54,282 nucleotides of DNA from JBBDMC01 sp963775235 (GCA_963775235.1 CAVZHY010000003.1:1-54282), one strand, 5' to 3'; counted from the stretch's first letter, positions 27,053 to 36,178 are shown. Program-made: numbers and translations. Notes: generated by a model not told the origin, from the letters alone.

Positions 27053-27820
27053 ATGTTCACCCGGCCAAGATCGATCGCCGCCGCCTGCCTCGGCGGCCTG
27101 TTCCTGACCGCTGCCACCAGCCTCGCTGAGGCCGCCGACGCCACCGCCCTGCTCAAGGCCGCGTTCGACAATTGGCGCGCCACTAGCTCCGAGACCTCGA
27201 TCAGCATGACCGTCCACCGGCCGACCTGGGAGCGGCACCTGGAGATGACCGGCTGGACCGAGGGCAGCGACAAGGCGCTGGTGCGCTTCACGGCACCCGC
27301 CGCGGATGCCGGCAACGCGACCCTGAAGGTCGGCAACCAGATGTGGGTCTTCAACCCCAAGCTCAATCAGGTGATCAGCCTGCCCGCGAGCCTGATGGGG
27401 CAGTCGTGGATGGGCTCCGACTTCTCTTACAACGACCTCTCCAAGGCCGAGGACGTCCTCACCGAATACACCCACAAGATCGTCGGCACGTCGAGTTCCG
27501 GCGGCCACACCGTCTACACCATCGACGCGATCCCGAAGCCCGGCGCGCCGGTGGTGTGGGGCAAGCAGCAGGCCAAGGTCCGCGACGACGGCATCTTCCT
27601 CGCGGTCACCTACTTCGACCAGGACATGAAGCCGGTGCGCACCATGACGACCGACAAGATCGGCTCCCTCGGCGGCCGCACCTATCCGCTGGTGCTCACC
27701 ATGCGGCCGGAGGCGAACCCCGACCAGTGGACGCGCATCGAGACCACCGCCGGCAAGTTCGACATCTCGCTGCCCGACTACATCTTCACCCGCTCGAATC
27801 TGCAGAACCCGCGAGGTTGA
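27053..27820 (+). CDS. LolA-like outer-membrane lipoprotein-sorting protein
   Basis: The protein has 255 residues with a signal peptide (SIAAACLGGLFLTAATSLAEA). The mature part (ISMTVHRPTWERHLEMTGWT, then VRFTAPAADAGNATLKVGNQ, MWVFNPKLNQVISLPASLMG) has the pattern of the 'outer membrane lipoprotein-sorting protein' family, whose half-barrel fold resembles LolA and LolB and can bind acyl chains. It is expected in the periplasm. Members often lie beside MacB/FtsX-type permeases, as here; the next gene begins 4 bases after its stop. I infer that it receives or delivers a lipid or lipoprotein for the adjacent transporter. It is the first gene of the cassette and is intact. Confidence 0.85.
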   Translation: MFTRPRSIAAACLGGLFLTAATSLAEAADATALLKAAFDNWRATSSETSISMTVHRPTWERHLEMTGWTEGSDKALVRFTAPAADAGNATLKVGNQMWVFNPKLNQVISLPASLMGQSWMGSDFSYNDLSKAEDVLTEYTHKIVGTSSSGGHTVYTIDAIPKPGAPVVWGKQQAKVRDDGIFLAVTYFDQDMKPVRTMTTDKIGSLGGRTYPLVLTMRPEANPDQWTRIETTAGKFDISLPDYIFTRSNLQNPRG

Positions 27821-27824
27821 GGCC

Positions 27825-29046
27825 ATGCTGTTCGCCACGGCGTGGCGCAATCTGTGGCGTCAGCCCACGCGCACGGGGCTCAGTCTGGTGACCATGGCGC
27901 TCGCCGCCGCGCTGCTGGTGTTCATGCTGTCCTTCCAGCTCGGCGTCTACGCCACCATGAAGGCCAATGCGCTGAGGATCTTCGACGGCTTCGCCCAGAT
28001 CCAGCCGCCCGGCTACAGCGACGATCCCGACATCCGCAAGGTGATCGACGCGCCCGGCAAGGTCGCGGACAAGGCCACCGCCATTCCGGGCATCACCGCC
28101 GCCGCGCCCCGCGCCACGTCCTACGTCATTCTTGCCAACGGCGAGTTGAGCTACGGCGCCGCGGTCGAGGGCGTCGATCCGGCGCGCGAGCAAAAGGTTT
28201 CCACCCTCGCCAACACCGTCCGCGAAGGGCCGCTACCTCGCCGCCGGCGACACCGACGCGATCGTGCTCGGCGACGCGCTCGCCCGCAACCTCAAGCTCA
28301 ACCTCGGCGACAAGGTGACCCTGCTCGGCTCGGCCATGGACGGGACCGTCGCCGCCGACAGCCTGCGTCTCGTCGGCATCTTTCACACCGGCATGAGCGA
28401 CATCGACCGCCAGATCGCCGAAATGCCGCTCGCCCGTTTCCAGGACACCTTCGCCATGGGCGACGCGGCCAACGTCATCGCGCTCGCCGGCCCCAGCCTC
28501 TCTGCCGTCAACGCCGCGCTGCCGGCGCTGGCGACAACGCTCGCGCCCGACGGCCTCGTGGTCGAAAGCTGGGGCGCGCTGGAGCCGGCCCTCAAGCAGG
28601 CCATCACCCTCGATTTCTCCACCTCGATGCTGTGGTACGTGAGCCTCGTCGTCGTGGTGGTGTTCATCATCCTCAACACGCTGCTGATGTCGGTGCTGGA
28701 GCGCACCCGCGAGTTCGGCATGCTGCTCGCCATCGGCATGCGCGCCGGCCTGATCGGACGGATGCTGTGGATCGAGCTGGTGCTGCTCGCCGTCGTCGGC
28801 AACGCCCTCGGCATCCTGCTCGGGGGCGGCGTCGCACTGTGGTTCGCGCACCACGGCATCGCCTTCGGCGCCATCGAGGGCCTGATGGCCCAATGGGGCC
28901 TGCCCGGGCGCCTCTATCCGACGCTCAGCCTGGTGAGCGCCCTTGCCGGCCCTGCGGTCATCGTCGCGGCGGTCGCCATCGCCGGGCTCATCCCGTTCCG
29001 GCGCATCCGCCGGCTGGAGCCGGTTGCCGCCATGGGGGCCGCATGA
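27825..29046 (+). pseudogene. ABC transporter permease (FtsX/MacB type), one frameshift
   Basis: The product starts MLFATAWRNLWRQPTRTGLS with the first membrane helix, followed by a periplasmic domain. After KVSTLANTVREG the frame shifts near 28230 (an extra base in GGGCCG), and the second frame continues RYLAAGDTDAIVLGDALARN through the FtsX domain: LDFSTSMLWYVSLVVVVVFI, LLMSVLERTREFGMLLAIG, and the last helices ending at 29046. About 406 residues would result if the shift were repaired. It is one of two permeases for the LolD-like ATPase. Without the correction it is split, so it is either a recent pseudogene or an indel error. Confidence 0.85.
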
Positions 29047-30276
29047 TCGGCGCGCTCGGGCTGCTCGCGCCGCTTGCCTGGCGCAACCTCTGGCGCAATC
29101 CGCGCCGCACGTTCATCACCCTGATCGTCGTCGCCGTCGGCCTCTATTCGATCCTGGTGTTCGCCGCGGTCCTCGACGCCTGGGCAAGGTCGAGCCGCGA
29201 CGCGAGCCTCAACCTCCTGACCGGCAGCGGCCAGATCCATGCCGCGGGTTATCTCGACGACCCCGACGGTCGCCCACCGCATGCCGCCGCCCGGTCGCGG
29301 CCCTCAAGTCGGCGCTCGATGCGCTCGCCATCCGCGCCTGGGTCGCGCGCGTGCGCGTTCCCGTCGTCGTGCAGAGCGAATACAAGACCCTGCCCTTGAC
29401 CCTCGTCGGCGTCGATCCGGCGGGCGAGAAGGCGCATCTCGACCATCCCCGACATGCTCGTCGACGGCCACTACTTGGCGGGACGCAGACGACGCCGGCA
29501 TCGTCCTCGGCCGCCACCTCGCCGATCGGCTGAAGACGCGCGTCGGCAAGCGGGTCATCATCATGGCCCAGGCCGCCGACGGCAGCCTCGCCCAGCAGGC
29601 CTACAACGTCGTCGGCCTGTTTGCCGGCAACCAGACCGCCGAGGACCAGTTCGCCTTCACCGGCATCGCCACCAGCCAGAAGATGCTGGGCATCGGTTCC
29701 GACATCTCCGAGATCAGCTTCGCCGTCCCGGACGAACAGCAGCTTGCCGGCGTCGTCGCCGCGTTGCGCCGCGCCGCGCCCGACCTCGACGTCAGCACCT
29801 GGGCCGACCTCTCGCCGCTGACCGCCGCCGTCAACGGCTTCATGGAGGCCTTCGTCTACATCTGGCTGTGGATCATGTTCGTCTTCATGGCGATCGGCAT
29901 CGTCAACACCCAGCTCATGGCGGTGTTCGAGCGCGTGCGCGAGTTCGGCCTGTTGCAGGCGCTCGGCATGCGCCCGCGTCTGATCCTCGTGCAGGTGACG
30001 CTCGAATCGGCGATGCTGATCGGGGTCGGCGTCGTCGCCGGCTTCGCCGCCGCGGTGGTGACCATCGTGCCGCTGCGCGGCGGCATCGACCTGTCGTTCC
30101 TCGCCCGCGGTGCGGAGTATTTCGGCGCCGGCCACGTCCTTTATCCTGAGCTCGCGCCCGGCCAGTTCGTCGAGCTGTCGGCCATCGTCTGGCTGCTCGG
30201 CATCGTCGTCGCGCTGTGGCCGGCGCGCCGGGCGGCGCGGGCCAATCCGGTTGAAGCGATGAGCCACCCGTCATGA
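29043..30276 (+). pseudogene. Second FtsX/MacB-type permease, at least four frameshifts
   Basis: It starts at an ATG overlapping the previous stop: LAPLAWRNLWRNPRRTFITL, then SRDASLNLLTGSGQIHAAGY. Between 29262 and 29495 the family sequence runs through all three frames (TVAHRMPP; VAALKSALDALAIRAWVARV; IPDMLVDGHYLAG; DDAGIVLGRHLADRLKTRV), which needs four indels in about 230 bases. After that it is clean: the periplasmic domain, then AFVYIWLWIMFVFMAIGIVN, MAVFERVREFGLLQALGMRP, and the last helix with ARRAARANPVEAMSHPS, as in LolC/E relatives. It overlaps the ATPase start by four bases. The damage is confined to the first third. Confidence 0.85.
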
Positions 30277-30992
30277 CCAAGCCCGGCAACCCGATCGTCA
30301 CCTGCCGCGGCGTCGAGAAGCGCTACCGCGTCGGCGCCATCGAGGTGCCGGCGCTGAACGGCGTCGACCTCGACATCGTCGCCGGCGATTTCGCCACGCT
30401 CGCCGGTCCTTCCGGTTCCGGCAAGACGACGCTCCTCAACATGATCGGCGGCCTCGACCGGCCGACCGCCGGCGCCGTCACCGTCGACGGCCAGCCGCTC
30501 GCCGACCTCGACAAGAACGCCCTCACCGAGCTCCGCCTGCACAAGATCGGCTTCGTCTTTCAGGCCTACAATCTGATCCCGGTGCTGTCGGCGGCCGAGA
30601 ACATCGAGTTCATCCTTCGGCTGCTCGGCGTCGATGCCGCCGAGCGCCACGCCCGCGCCGTCGCCGCGCTTGCCGATGTCGGCCTCGCCGGCATGGAGGA
30701 CCGCCGCCCCGCCTGGCTCTCGGGCGGCCAGCAGCAGCGTGTCGCCGTCGCCCGCGCGCTGGTGGCCCGCCCCGCGATCGTGCTCGCCGACGAGCCGACC
30801 GCCAACCTCGATTCGAAGACCGCCGACGATCTTGTCGCCCTGATGGCGCGCCTTAATGTGTCCTCCGGCACCACGTTCCTGATCGGCACCCACGATCAGC
30901 GCGTGATCGCCCGTTCCAAACGCCATATCGAGATGACCGATGGACGAATCACCGCCGACGAGCGCCGCGATGTCGCCTTTGCCGCTGAATAG
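30273..30992 (+). CDS. ABC transporter ATP-binding protein (LolD/MacB type)
   Basis: The protein has 239 residues. Walker A is GPSGSGKTT (45-53), the Q-loop follows in KIGFVFQAYNLIPVLSAAENIE, the signature is LSGGQQQRVAVARAL, and Walker B is IVLADEPTANLD, with an H-loop in IGTHDQRVI. The FQxxNLIP and ENI features place it with LolD and MacB ATPases that drive mechanotransmission permeases working on periplasmic substrates. It pairs with the two preceding permeases (ATGA overlap with the second). The frame is intact although both permease genes are damaged. Confidence 0.94.
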   Translation: MTKPGNPIVTCRGVEKRYRVGAIEVPALNGVDLDIVAGDFATLAGPSGSGKTTLLNMIGGLDRPTAGAVTVDGQPLADLDKNALTELRLHKIGFVFQAYNLIPVLSAAENIEFILRLLGVDAAERHARAVAALADVGLAGMEDRRPAWLSGGQQQRVAVARALVARPAIVLADEPTANLDSKTADDLVALMARLNVSSGTTFLIGTHDQRVIARSKRHIEMTDGRITADERRDVAFAAE

Positions 30993-32230
30993 CCGCGGCG
31001 CGCTGCGCGTGCTCTGCGCGCTGGCGCTGCGCTGGCGTTGGCCTCGCCCGCGCTGGCCGGTGACATCCACGGACGCATCGCCATCGGCGACACCGCCGCC
31101 TTCAACGACGCCGACAGCCTCGACGCCCTCCTCGGCTACCAGGACCGCAACGATTTCACGGGCAACCTCCGCCTGACCTGGGAGCCGACCTGGGGGCCGT
31201 GGGACTTCTCCGCCCACTACGTCGTCTCCGCCGATGTCGGCGAGGGCGTCGCCCTCGCCAACGCGCTGGCGCCGTACTATCCGGCGCCGCCGCCGGCCAC
31301 CTGGCTCGATCTCTCCGGCACCCTCGTCACCGGCACCGACGCCCTCGTCACCCATCGCATCGACCGCCTGTCGCTCGGCTACACCGCGCCCCATTTCGTC
31401 GCCCGCGTCGGCCGCCAGGCGCTGACCTGGGGCTCCGGTCTGGTCTTCCACCCGATGGACCTGGTCGATCCCTTCGCGCCCAACGCCACCGACACCGAAT
31501 ACAAGCCCGGCGTCGACATGGCCTACTTCCAGGCGCTGTTCGGCGACGGCTCCGACCTGCAGGCGATCGCCGTGCCGCGCCCGGCCGTCGCCGGCGGCCC
31601 GCTGACCTGGGACGCGAGCTCGTTCGCGCTCCACTACAGCCGCGCCATCGGCGATTTGCAGACGACGTGGCTCGTCGCGCGCGACCACGGCGACCTGGGT
31701 CGCCGGCCTCGGCGTCGGCGGCCCGCTCGGCGGCGCGGTGTGGAACGTCGAGATCATTCCCACCTTCGAGATGGCCGGCCCGACCCGCATCTCGGCGCTC
31801 GCCAACATCAGCGGTGCGACGACGCTCTTCGGGCGCAACGCCACCTGGTTCGCCGAGTATTTCCACAACGATTTCGGCGTCGCCTCGGGCGCCGCCCTCG
31901 ACAGCCTGCCGCCCGATCTCGCCGACCGACTCGCGCGCGGCCAGGTGTTCAACGCCGGCCGCGACTATCTCGCCGGCGGCATGACGCTGGAGGTGACGCC
32001 GCTCCTCTCGGTCTCGCCGTCGCTGATCGTCAACCTCAACGACTGGAGCTTCGATGCCGCGGTCGAGGCCAAACGCTCGCTCAGCGACAACCTCGATCTG
32101 ATCGCCGGCGCCAATCTGCCGATCGGGCCCGACGGCACCGAATACGGCGGCCTGCCGATCACCGGCGGTGCCACCACCTACGCGACGCCGGCCGCCACCG
32201 CGTACGCCGAACTTCGCCAGCTATTTCTGA
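30970..32230 (+). pseudogene. Outer-membrane protein of the export cassette, three frameshifts
   Basis: The start MSPLPLNSRGALRVLCALAL leads into a signal peptide whose end (ALASPALAGDIHGRI) is in the next frame. The body (NDFTGNLRLTWEPTWGPWDF, then VGRQALTWGSGLVFHPMDLV, DPFAPNATDTEYKPGVDM) resembles DUF1302-like and alginate-export-like barrels. A second shift near 31700 leads to VGGPLGGAVWNVEIIPTFEM and the C-terminal strands. A third, one extra C at about 32221, hides the natural end AELRQYF with the C-terminal Phe typical of barrels assembled by BAM; the uncorrected frame runs on to 32361. It overlaps the ATPase gene by 23 bases and is likely the outer-membrane partner. Confidence 0.75.
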
Positions 32231-32757
32231 ATGGTCGCCCACCCTCCGGGCAGTTCGGCGGCGATCTCGTATGCCTGTCGGTCTCCGAGACGTCGACCGC
32301 GGGCGCTGCACCCCAACTCATGCCGGCTTGCCACATCGGTAAGACCGGCCCACATCTCTAGCCGCGCGCCGCTGGTTCGGTGGCGGCAAAGGTGGATCGG
32401 AGCTTGAATCACGTCTGAGGCAGCACCATCCGACCCTGCATCGCCGATGGCGTTGCCGCTGGTGCCCTGAATTTACTTCCGCTTTCGCACGCGTAGCGAC
32501 AATCATGTTGGCGTGGAACGCACTAGTCGTGAATGACCCGACACCCGCCGTATGCCTCAGCGCCTTGATTTCGATCAAGAGGGAATGGGCCCGTCCAGCA
32601 AAGCGTGATAGCGTTCGCGTTGCGCCTGATAGCTGTGCTGATCTTTTGGCGGGCCGAAGGCCATCCCTGGGCCCACGTTCCCTGCTGCGGCGACACAAGC
32701 GCGATGGAAGGCTCGCTGGCACTAGGCGGCGAGATGCCAACAAATGGAGAAACATCC
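32231..32757. other. Intergenic leader of the cytochrome gene
   Basis: No protein family is recognised in either strand. The notable element is the FNR-type palindrome at 32565-32578. GGAGAAACATCC just before 32758 is the ribosome-binding region of the cytochrome. Confidence 0.6.
32565..32578. promoter_or_regulatory. Perfect FNR/FixK box upstream of cytochrome c gene
   Basis: TTGATTTCGATCAA is a perfect palindrome of the FNR/Anr/FixK consensus (TTGAT-N4-ATCAA). It lies 180 bases before the cytochrome start, so the leader would be about 145 bases if the site is centred at -41.5. No gene lies close on the other side to compete for it. Confidence 0.75.
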
Positions 32758-33141
32758 ATGTCCAAGTTACTGATTTCGGTCGCGGCGCTTGCGTTCTTCG
32801 CGTCAGTCCAGTCCTCCTTCGCCGAGGATCTCAGTGCCGGTGGCGACCTCTACAACGACAATTGTGCCATTTGTCATGGAAACAAGGCAGAGGGGTACCC
32901 GAAAGAAGTGGTGCCCGACGGCGCGGTGCGCATAAAGAAGCTGGCCGGTGATTCCGCCTATTGGGACTTCGCTGTCTTCAAGAAAGCGGTGCAGGACGGC
33001 AAGGACGACCATGATCGGCCGATGAGGGTTATGCCCGTATTCGCAAAAACCGGTCTTTATGAGCCGCCCGGCCAGATGCTCACGGATGACGATCTCCACA
33101 ACATCCAAGCCTACATTCAAAGTCTTGCTCCCAAGGGGTAG
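32758..33141 (+). CDS. Monoheme c-type cytochrome
   Basis: The protein has 127 residues. It has a signal peptide (MSKLLISVAALAFFASVQSS, cleavage after FAE), one heme site (CAICH, Cys36, Cys39, His40) and a Met-rich later part (RPMRVMPVFAKTGLYEPPGQM) supplying a sixth ligand. The layout GGDLYNDNCAICHGNKAEG is that of small class I cytochromes that accept electrons in the periplasm. The FNR-type box upstream suggests expression at low oxygen. It is convergent with the membrane cytochrome at 33411, and the two could be redox partners, though this is only inference from position. Confidence 0.9.
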   Translation: MSKLLISVAALAFFASVQSSFAEDLSAGGDLYNDNCAICHGNKAEGYPKEVVPDGAVRIKKLAGDSAYWDFAVFKKAVQDGKDDHDRPMRVMPVFAKTGLYEPPGQMLTDDDLHNIQAYIQSLAPKG

Positions 33142-33245
33142 GCTGTCCCTGAACCGGTTCAGCAACGGGGCTGTCGGGGAGCGCTATTCCATGCATCAAT
33201 TCGCTGGGCGCAACGCGCAACGGCAGTCGTCGCAGCTTGGCTGAC

Positions 33246-33350
33246 GTACTTGACCACAGGGGCGTCCGAACTGCACAAGCCGCAGCACGCATCTAGCGTC
33301 AGGTACGTCACCAAAAGGGGGACAGCTAGCCAACAGGGTGGGTCAAGTAC
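33246..33350. repeat. Spaced inverted repeat downstream of cytochrome c
   Basis: GTACTTGACC (33246-33255) and GGTCAAGTAC (33341-33350) are perfect inverted repeats about 85 bases apart. TGACGTAC (33242-33249) and GTACGTCA (33303-33310) form a second, nested pair. They lie between convergent genes. Their ends could be those of a very small mobile element or a bidirectional terminator structure; neither is established. Confidence 0.45.
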
Positions 33351-33410
33351 CCAGTAACGACGTGCAGATGAAACGAGTGAGAACGAAAGCTCTCACCCGT
33401 CTAGGTGGCT

Positions 33411-34181
33411 CTACGCAGCCGTGGCCTGTGGGGGATGATTCGGATCGCCCGCAGAATACCTGTAGAACCAGATTTGGTACATGGAAACGCACCATTGAAA
33501 GGCAAAACTCAGCCCCATCAAAGCGCCGCTGATGATGATGATCCAAGCGAATTTGGGATTGAGCTTGGTCAGATACCAGGAGCCGATGTCAGTGATCATG
33601 GTCAGGAACGGCACCGCGATGACAAGCGCCTTGAACCATACCGGGCGCACATAGGCGTGGCTGAAGATCATTCCCATGATGAAGAAGATGAACGTCATGC
33701 CGAACAGATGGATGTGCGAGACCCGCACCAAGGTGGCGAGACTCATCCCGGTATCGGGCTTGGCGAACTCCGCAAGAGCCTCGAAGGTGTCGAACTTGGG
33801 CGCGCCGGCTTCGCTTCCGTCGTGACACCGCATGCATCGGTTTTCGATGATCGGCTTGATGTCCTTGTCGTATTGCGCCTTGTCGGCGCCGTCGGATGCC
33901 CAGTCGATGATCGCCCGCCGTTCCCGGGATGGGGCGTTGCCCGACATTGCCCCGAGCAGGGCCACCTGAAGCCTGTTGCTGTTTGCGTTGCCGCTATAGG
34001 CGATGGCGATGTCGGCGGCATTGATGCCCGGATTCCCGTCCAGACCCGCATGCGTGGTGTAGACTTGGATCATCGCGAAGACATAGCCGAGCCCCAGCGT
34101 GATGAGGGTTGCGGTGAACAGCGTGCGCAAGCTGAAAGGGAATTCGCTGTAGTGAAAGAACATGCGGTGGACTTGGGGCAT
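33411..34181 (-). CDS. Membrane-anchored monoheme cytochrome c
   Basis: The protein has 256 residues. One N-terminal membrane helix (LRTLFTATLITLGLGYVFAM) is followed by a periplasmic part with a single heme site, ENRCMRCHDGS (Cys116, Cys119, His120). Three C-terminal membrane helices follow: VSHIHLFGMTFIFFIMGMIF, VIAVPFLTMITDIGSWYL, and IIIISGALMGLSFAFQW. The HIH in the second helix could ligand an additional b-type heme. The family is present in many proteobacteria but I know of no established function. An inner-membrane electron relay is likely. The start could be at 34181 or the Met at residue 7. It converges with the small cytochrome c. Confidence 0.85.
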   Translation of the reverse strand: MPQVHRMFFHYSEFPFSLRTLFTATLITLGLGYVFAMIQVYTTHAGLDGNPGINAADIAIAYSGNANSNRLQVALLGAMSGNAPSRERRAIIDWASDGADKAQYDKDIKPIIENRCMRCHDGSEAGAPKFDTFEALAEFAKPDTGMSLATLVRVSHIHLFGMTFIFFIMGMIFSHAYVRPVWFKALVIAVPFLTMITDIGSWYLTKLNPKFAWIIIISGALMGLSFAFQWCVSMYQIWFYRYSAGDPNHPPQATAA

Positions 34182-34782
34182 GCGGGTCGCTCAATCCTGT
34201 TGAAGATCAGTCGCTCGATCATAGACCTCGGTTCGAGTCGGGTACACCGTGCTGGCTCTGGCGGTGTTCAAACCCAATCAAAGCAAAGGCATCTGGGCAA
34301 GGCGCGTGCCCAATTCATCACGTCCGTTCCTGGCGCATTGCGTCATCTCGCTGTGGTGTGGAATTTGGTCGCTATCGAAACATAGCGGACTCTGGCAGGT
34401 CGTTCGCCCGGTAGGACTCTATGGGTTCACGGCCTAGCACTACTTCGGCAGATTATCGGCTGATAGGGTTCTGCGGCAGTGAGGGCACCGGGCAGGCGGC
34501 GGCTGCGCGAGCGCCACGAGGATGGTTTTCCGGATCGCGGGGAGGCTTGGTTGTGGCGGCGGCCCGGGATTCTCTTTTTCCCCCTGCCGCCTGCTTTAGA
34601 CGGCGGGACTGCAGGAAGGCGTAGGCTGATCTCAGCAAGTCGGTCAGGGTCGGAGCCAGTTCCGGAATGCGCCAAGGAGCGGAGCCCCTGGGGGCTGCCC
34701 GATCAACTCAGGTGGAGCGGCTTGTCTCGCACCGAGATGCTTCCCACGCCCCCCCACCGAGCCACGGATGACGAACGTGCGG
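34182..34782. other. Intergenic region, nothing recognised
   Basis: Frames on both strands are Arg/Pro/Ser-rich and unlike any family I know. I see no RNA gene, and there is no strong hairpin followed by T. Confidence 0.5.
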
Positions 34783-35043
34783 TCAAAGATTTTCCGGGCC
34801 GAGAACGTAAAAGCTTCGTCGGTCGCGAGCATACGCCTTTCTCGCCACGTCGCAGATCCGGTTCCATCCTTCGTCGAAGGCCGCCAAGATTCCTGCCTCC
34901 GTGTTACTTGCTCGCGGGTAAAGCCGTAACAGCGCATTCAGTTGGAGAAAGAAGGTGATTTCCAGCGTGCCGTCATGGCCCCAAAAACGGATGCGATCGG
35001 CGGCGGCGTCATAGGTGCGACTTTGGTTCGGAAAACTCAACAT
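34783..35043 (-). CDS. DUF1488 family protein
   Basis: The protein has 86 residues. The motif MLSFPNQSRTYDAAADRIRFWGHDG and the end WNRICDVARKAYARDRRSFYVLGPENL are those of DUF1488, a small soluble family widespread in alphaproteobacteria (FxNxSRSYDAxRxxIRFWGYD). Its function is not known. I chose the ATG at 35043, with AGGAGAGTACC upstream, over the longer frame to 35070. It follows the small minus-strand genes at 35-36 kb in the same direction but at a distance, so it likely has its own promoter. Confidence 0.88.
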   Translation of the reverse strand: MLSFPNQSRTYDAAADRIRFWGHDGTLEITFFLQLNALLRLYPRASNTEAGILAAFDEGWNRICDVARKAYARDRRSFYVLGPENL

Positions 35044-35103
35044 GGTACTCTCCTGTATCCTTTGAAGCATGGGTGACTTGTTGATCTTCCCTGCGGCTCA
35101 GTC

Positions 35104-35467
35104 TCACTTCTGGCACGCCAACAGAACCGGAATCTGACACGTTCCGGGTGTGCGCGCCGAAGAGCGACCTGTCAGGGTGACGGTGCTACCGTCGGTCACG
35201 TCGATCGCCGGACAATTCAGTTGGATTGTCGAGGCTTGTGATACCGTCGCTCAGCACGTCCGCATCGACGCAATATGGAGCGCTGAGGATTAGGAGATCG
35301 GCCCATCGCGCGGCGTCGTTTCTTGGGTCGCGCACTATTCCATCGGCGGGCGGTGCAACCAAGGTGAAGTGGCGGCCGGTGAGAGTGACAGCCTCGCCGT
35401 ATCGAAAGCATGCGGCGGCCGCCGAGGCCGGTCCGGACCACAACACACTCGCCGGCACGACCACCAT
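35104..35467 (-). pseudogene. Secreted DUF4431-like protein, one frameshift
   Basis: It begins MVVVPASVLWSGPASAAAAC, a short signal peptide, followed by FRYGEAVTLTGRHFTLVAPP, NDAARWADLLILSAPYCVDA and ITSLDNP. The frame then changes near 35222 and gives STIQLNCPAIDVTDGSTVTL, TGRSSARTPGTCQIPVLLACQK to a stop at 35104. The two VTLTG motifs in CxYGExVTLTG and GSTVTLTGR contexts resemble the DUF4431 family, though I am not certain. One missing or extra base separates the halves, so the gene could be intact in reality. Confidence 0.6.
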
Positions 35468-35565
35468 GAGACCCGTGCGCACGCCAAGACCCGACGGGAG
35501 AGGTCGGCGCGGGCTGTCTTGCTCACATGCGATGTGTTGCACGATTGCTTCCGGTGGGCGTAGGC

Positions 35566-35817
35566 CTAGGCTGCCGGTGCGTCGTTGACCAGCGCGGCAT
35601 CAAGGTCCTTTTGATCGATCGCCAGGAGTTGCATCAACCCGGGACTTTGCAGACGAATTCGGGTGGCAGTTCGCCGGTGGGCCAGCAACGAGACGGTGTC
35701 GAGGGGCTCTTGATCAATCTCGATCTCATAGATGCCAGGCGGATAGGCCCTGTCCATGTTGGGCAACCGGAAACGCCGCGTGAACGTCACTTTTGCCACG
35801 ACTGTGTGTGTCGTCAT
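35566..35817 (-). CDS. Small hypothetical protein of rhizobial type
   Basis: The protein has 83 residues. The core TVVAKVTFTRRFRLPNMDRA, then YPPGIYEIEIDQEPLDTVSLLAHRR, matches a group of small unnamed rhizobial proteins that share VTFxRPFxLxGxDxxxPAGxYxVExDEE. The fold is probably an all-beta domain. Its start overlaps the stop of the gene at 35814-36092 in an ATGA arrangement, so the pair is translationally coupled. There is no signal peptide or membrane segment. The function is unknown. Confidence 0.75.
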   Translation of the reverse strand: MTTHTVVAKVTFTRRFRLPNMDRAYPPGIYEIEIDQEPLDTVSLLAHRRTATRIRLQSPGLMQLLAIDQKDLDAALVNDAPAA

Positions 35818-36092
35818 GTCGTCACGCTGCGACCAAACGGTACGACCTCCGGAAACAGGCGCAGAACCTTGCCGGTGCCGCTCACCTGCACCCGGGGCAG
35901 GGCCGCCGATAGTTCGTCTTCTGGCACCATCCGTTCGGTTGCGTCCGCGAGGCTGCGAACGTGGTACATGGCCGGCCGGCGCTTCACCGGATAGCGTCGC
36001 ACAATCCTGAATTGATCTGCCGTGCGGGGGCCCGATAGCGAACCGGGCGCGACGCCGACGACCTGACCGGGGGCAAAGAGCTGTCTGTCCAT
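35814..36092 (-). CDS. Small hypothetical protein, coupled to the 35566 gene
   Basis: The protein has 92 residues beginning MDRQLFAPGQVVGVAPGSLS, with the centre QFRIVRRYPVKRRPAMYHVR and a tail of LPRVQVSGTGKVLRLFPEVV. The (Y/F)RIVRxLPxExxxxxYxIKS pattern occurs in small soluble proteins of rhizobia of unknown function. I prefer the ATG at 36092, preceded by GGAAGACAACCT, over the longer frame to 36149. It is first in a two-gene unit. Confidence 0.7.
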   Translation of the reverse strand: MDRQLFAPGQVVGVAPGSLSGPRTADQFRIVRRYPVKRRPAMYHVRSLADATERMVPEDELSAALPRVQVSGTGKVLRLFPEVVPFGRSVTT

Positions 36093-36178
36093 AGGTTGTC
36101 TTCCTGTCGGGCCGCTGAAGCGGAGCCGGCGATGGCTCGCCGGCCTCAATCCCGGCCCGCCCTCAAGGCGGTTGCGCG

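Noticed and set aside
34215..34240. tRNA-like GGTTCGAGTC
   Set aside because: No matching acceptor, D or anticodon stem could be built around it.
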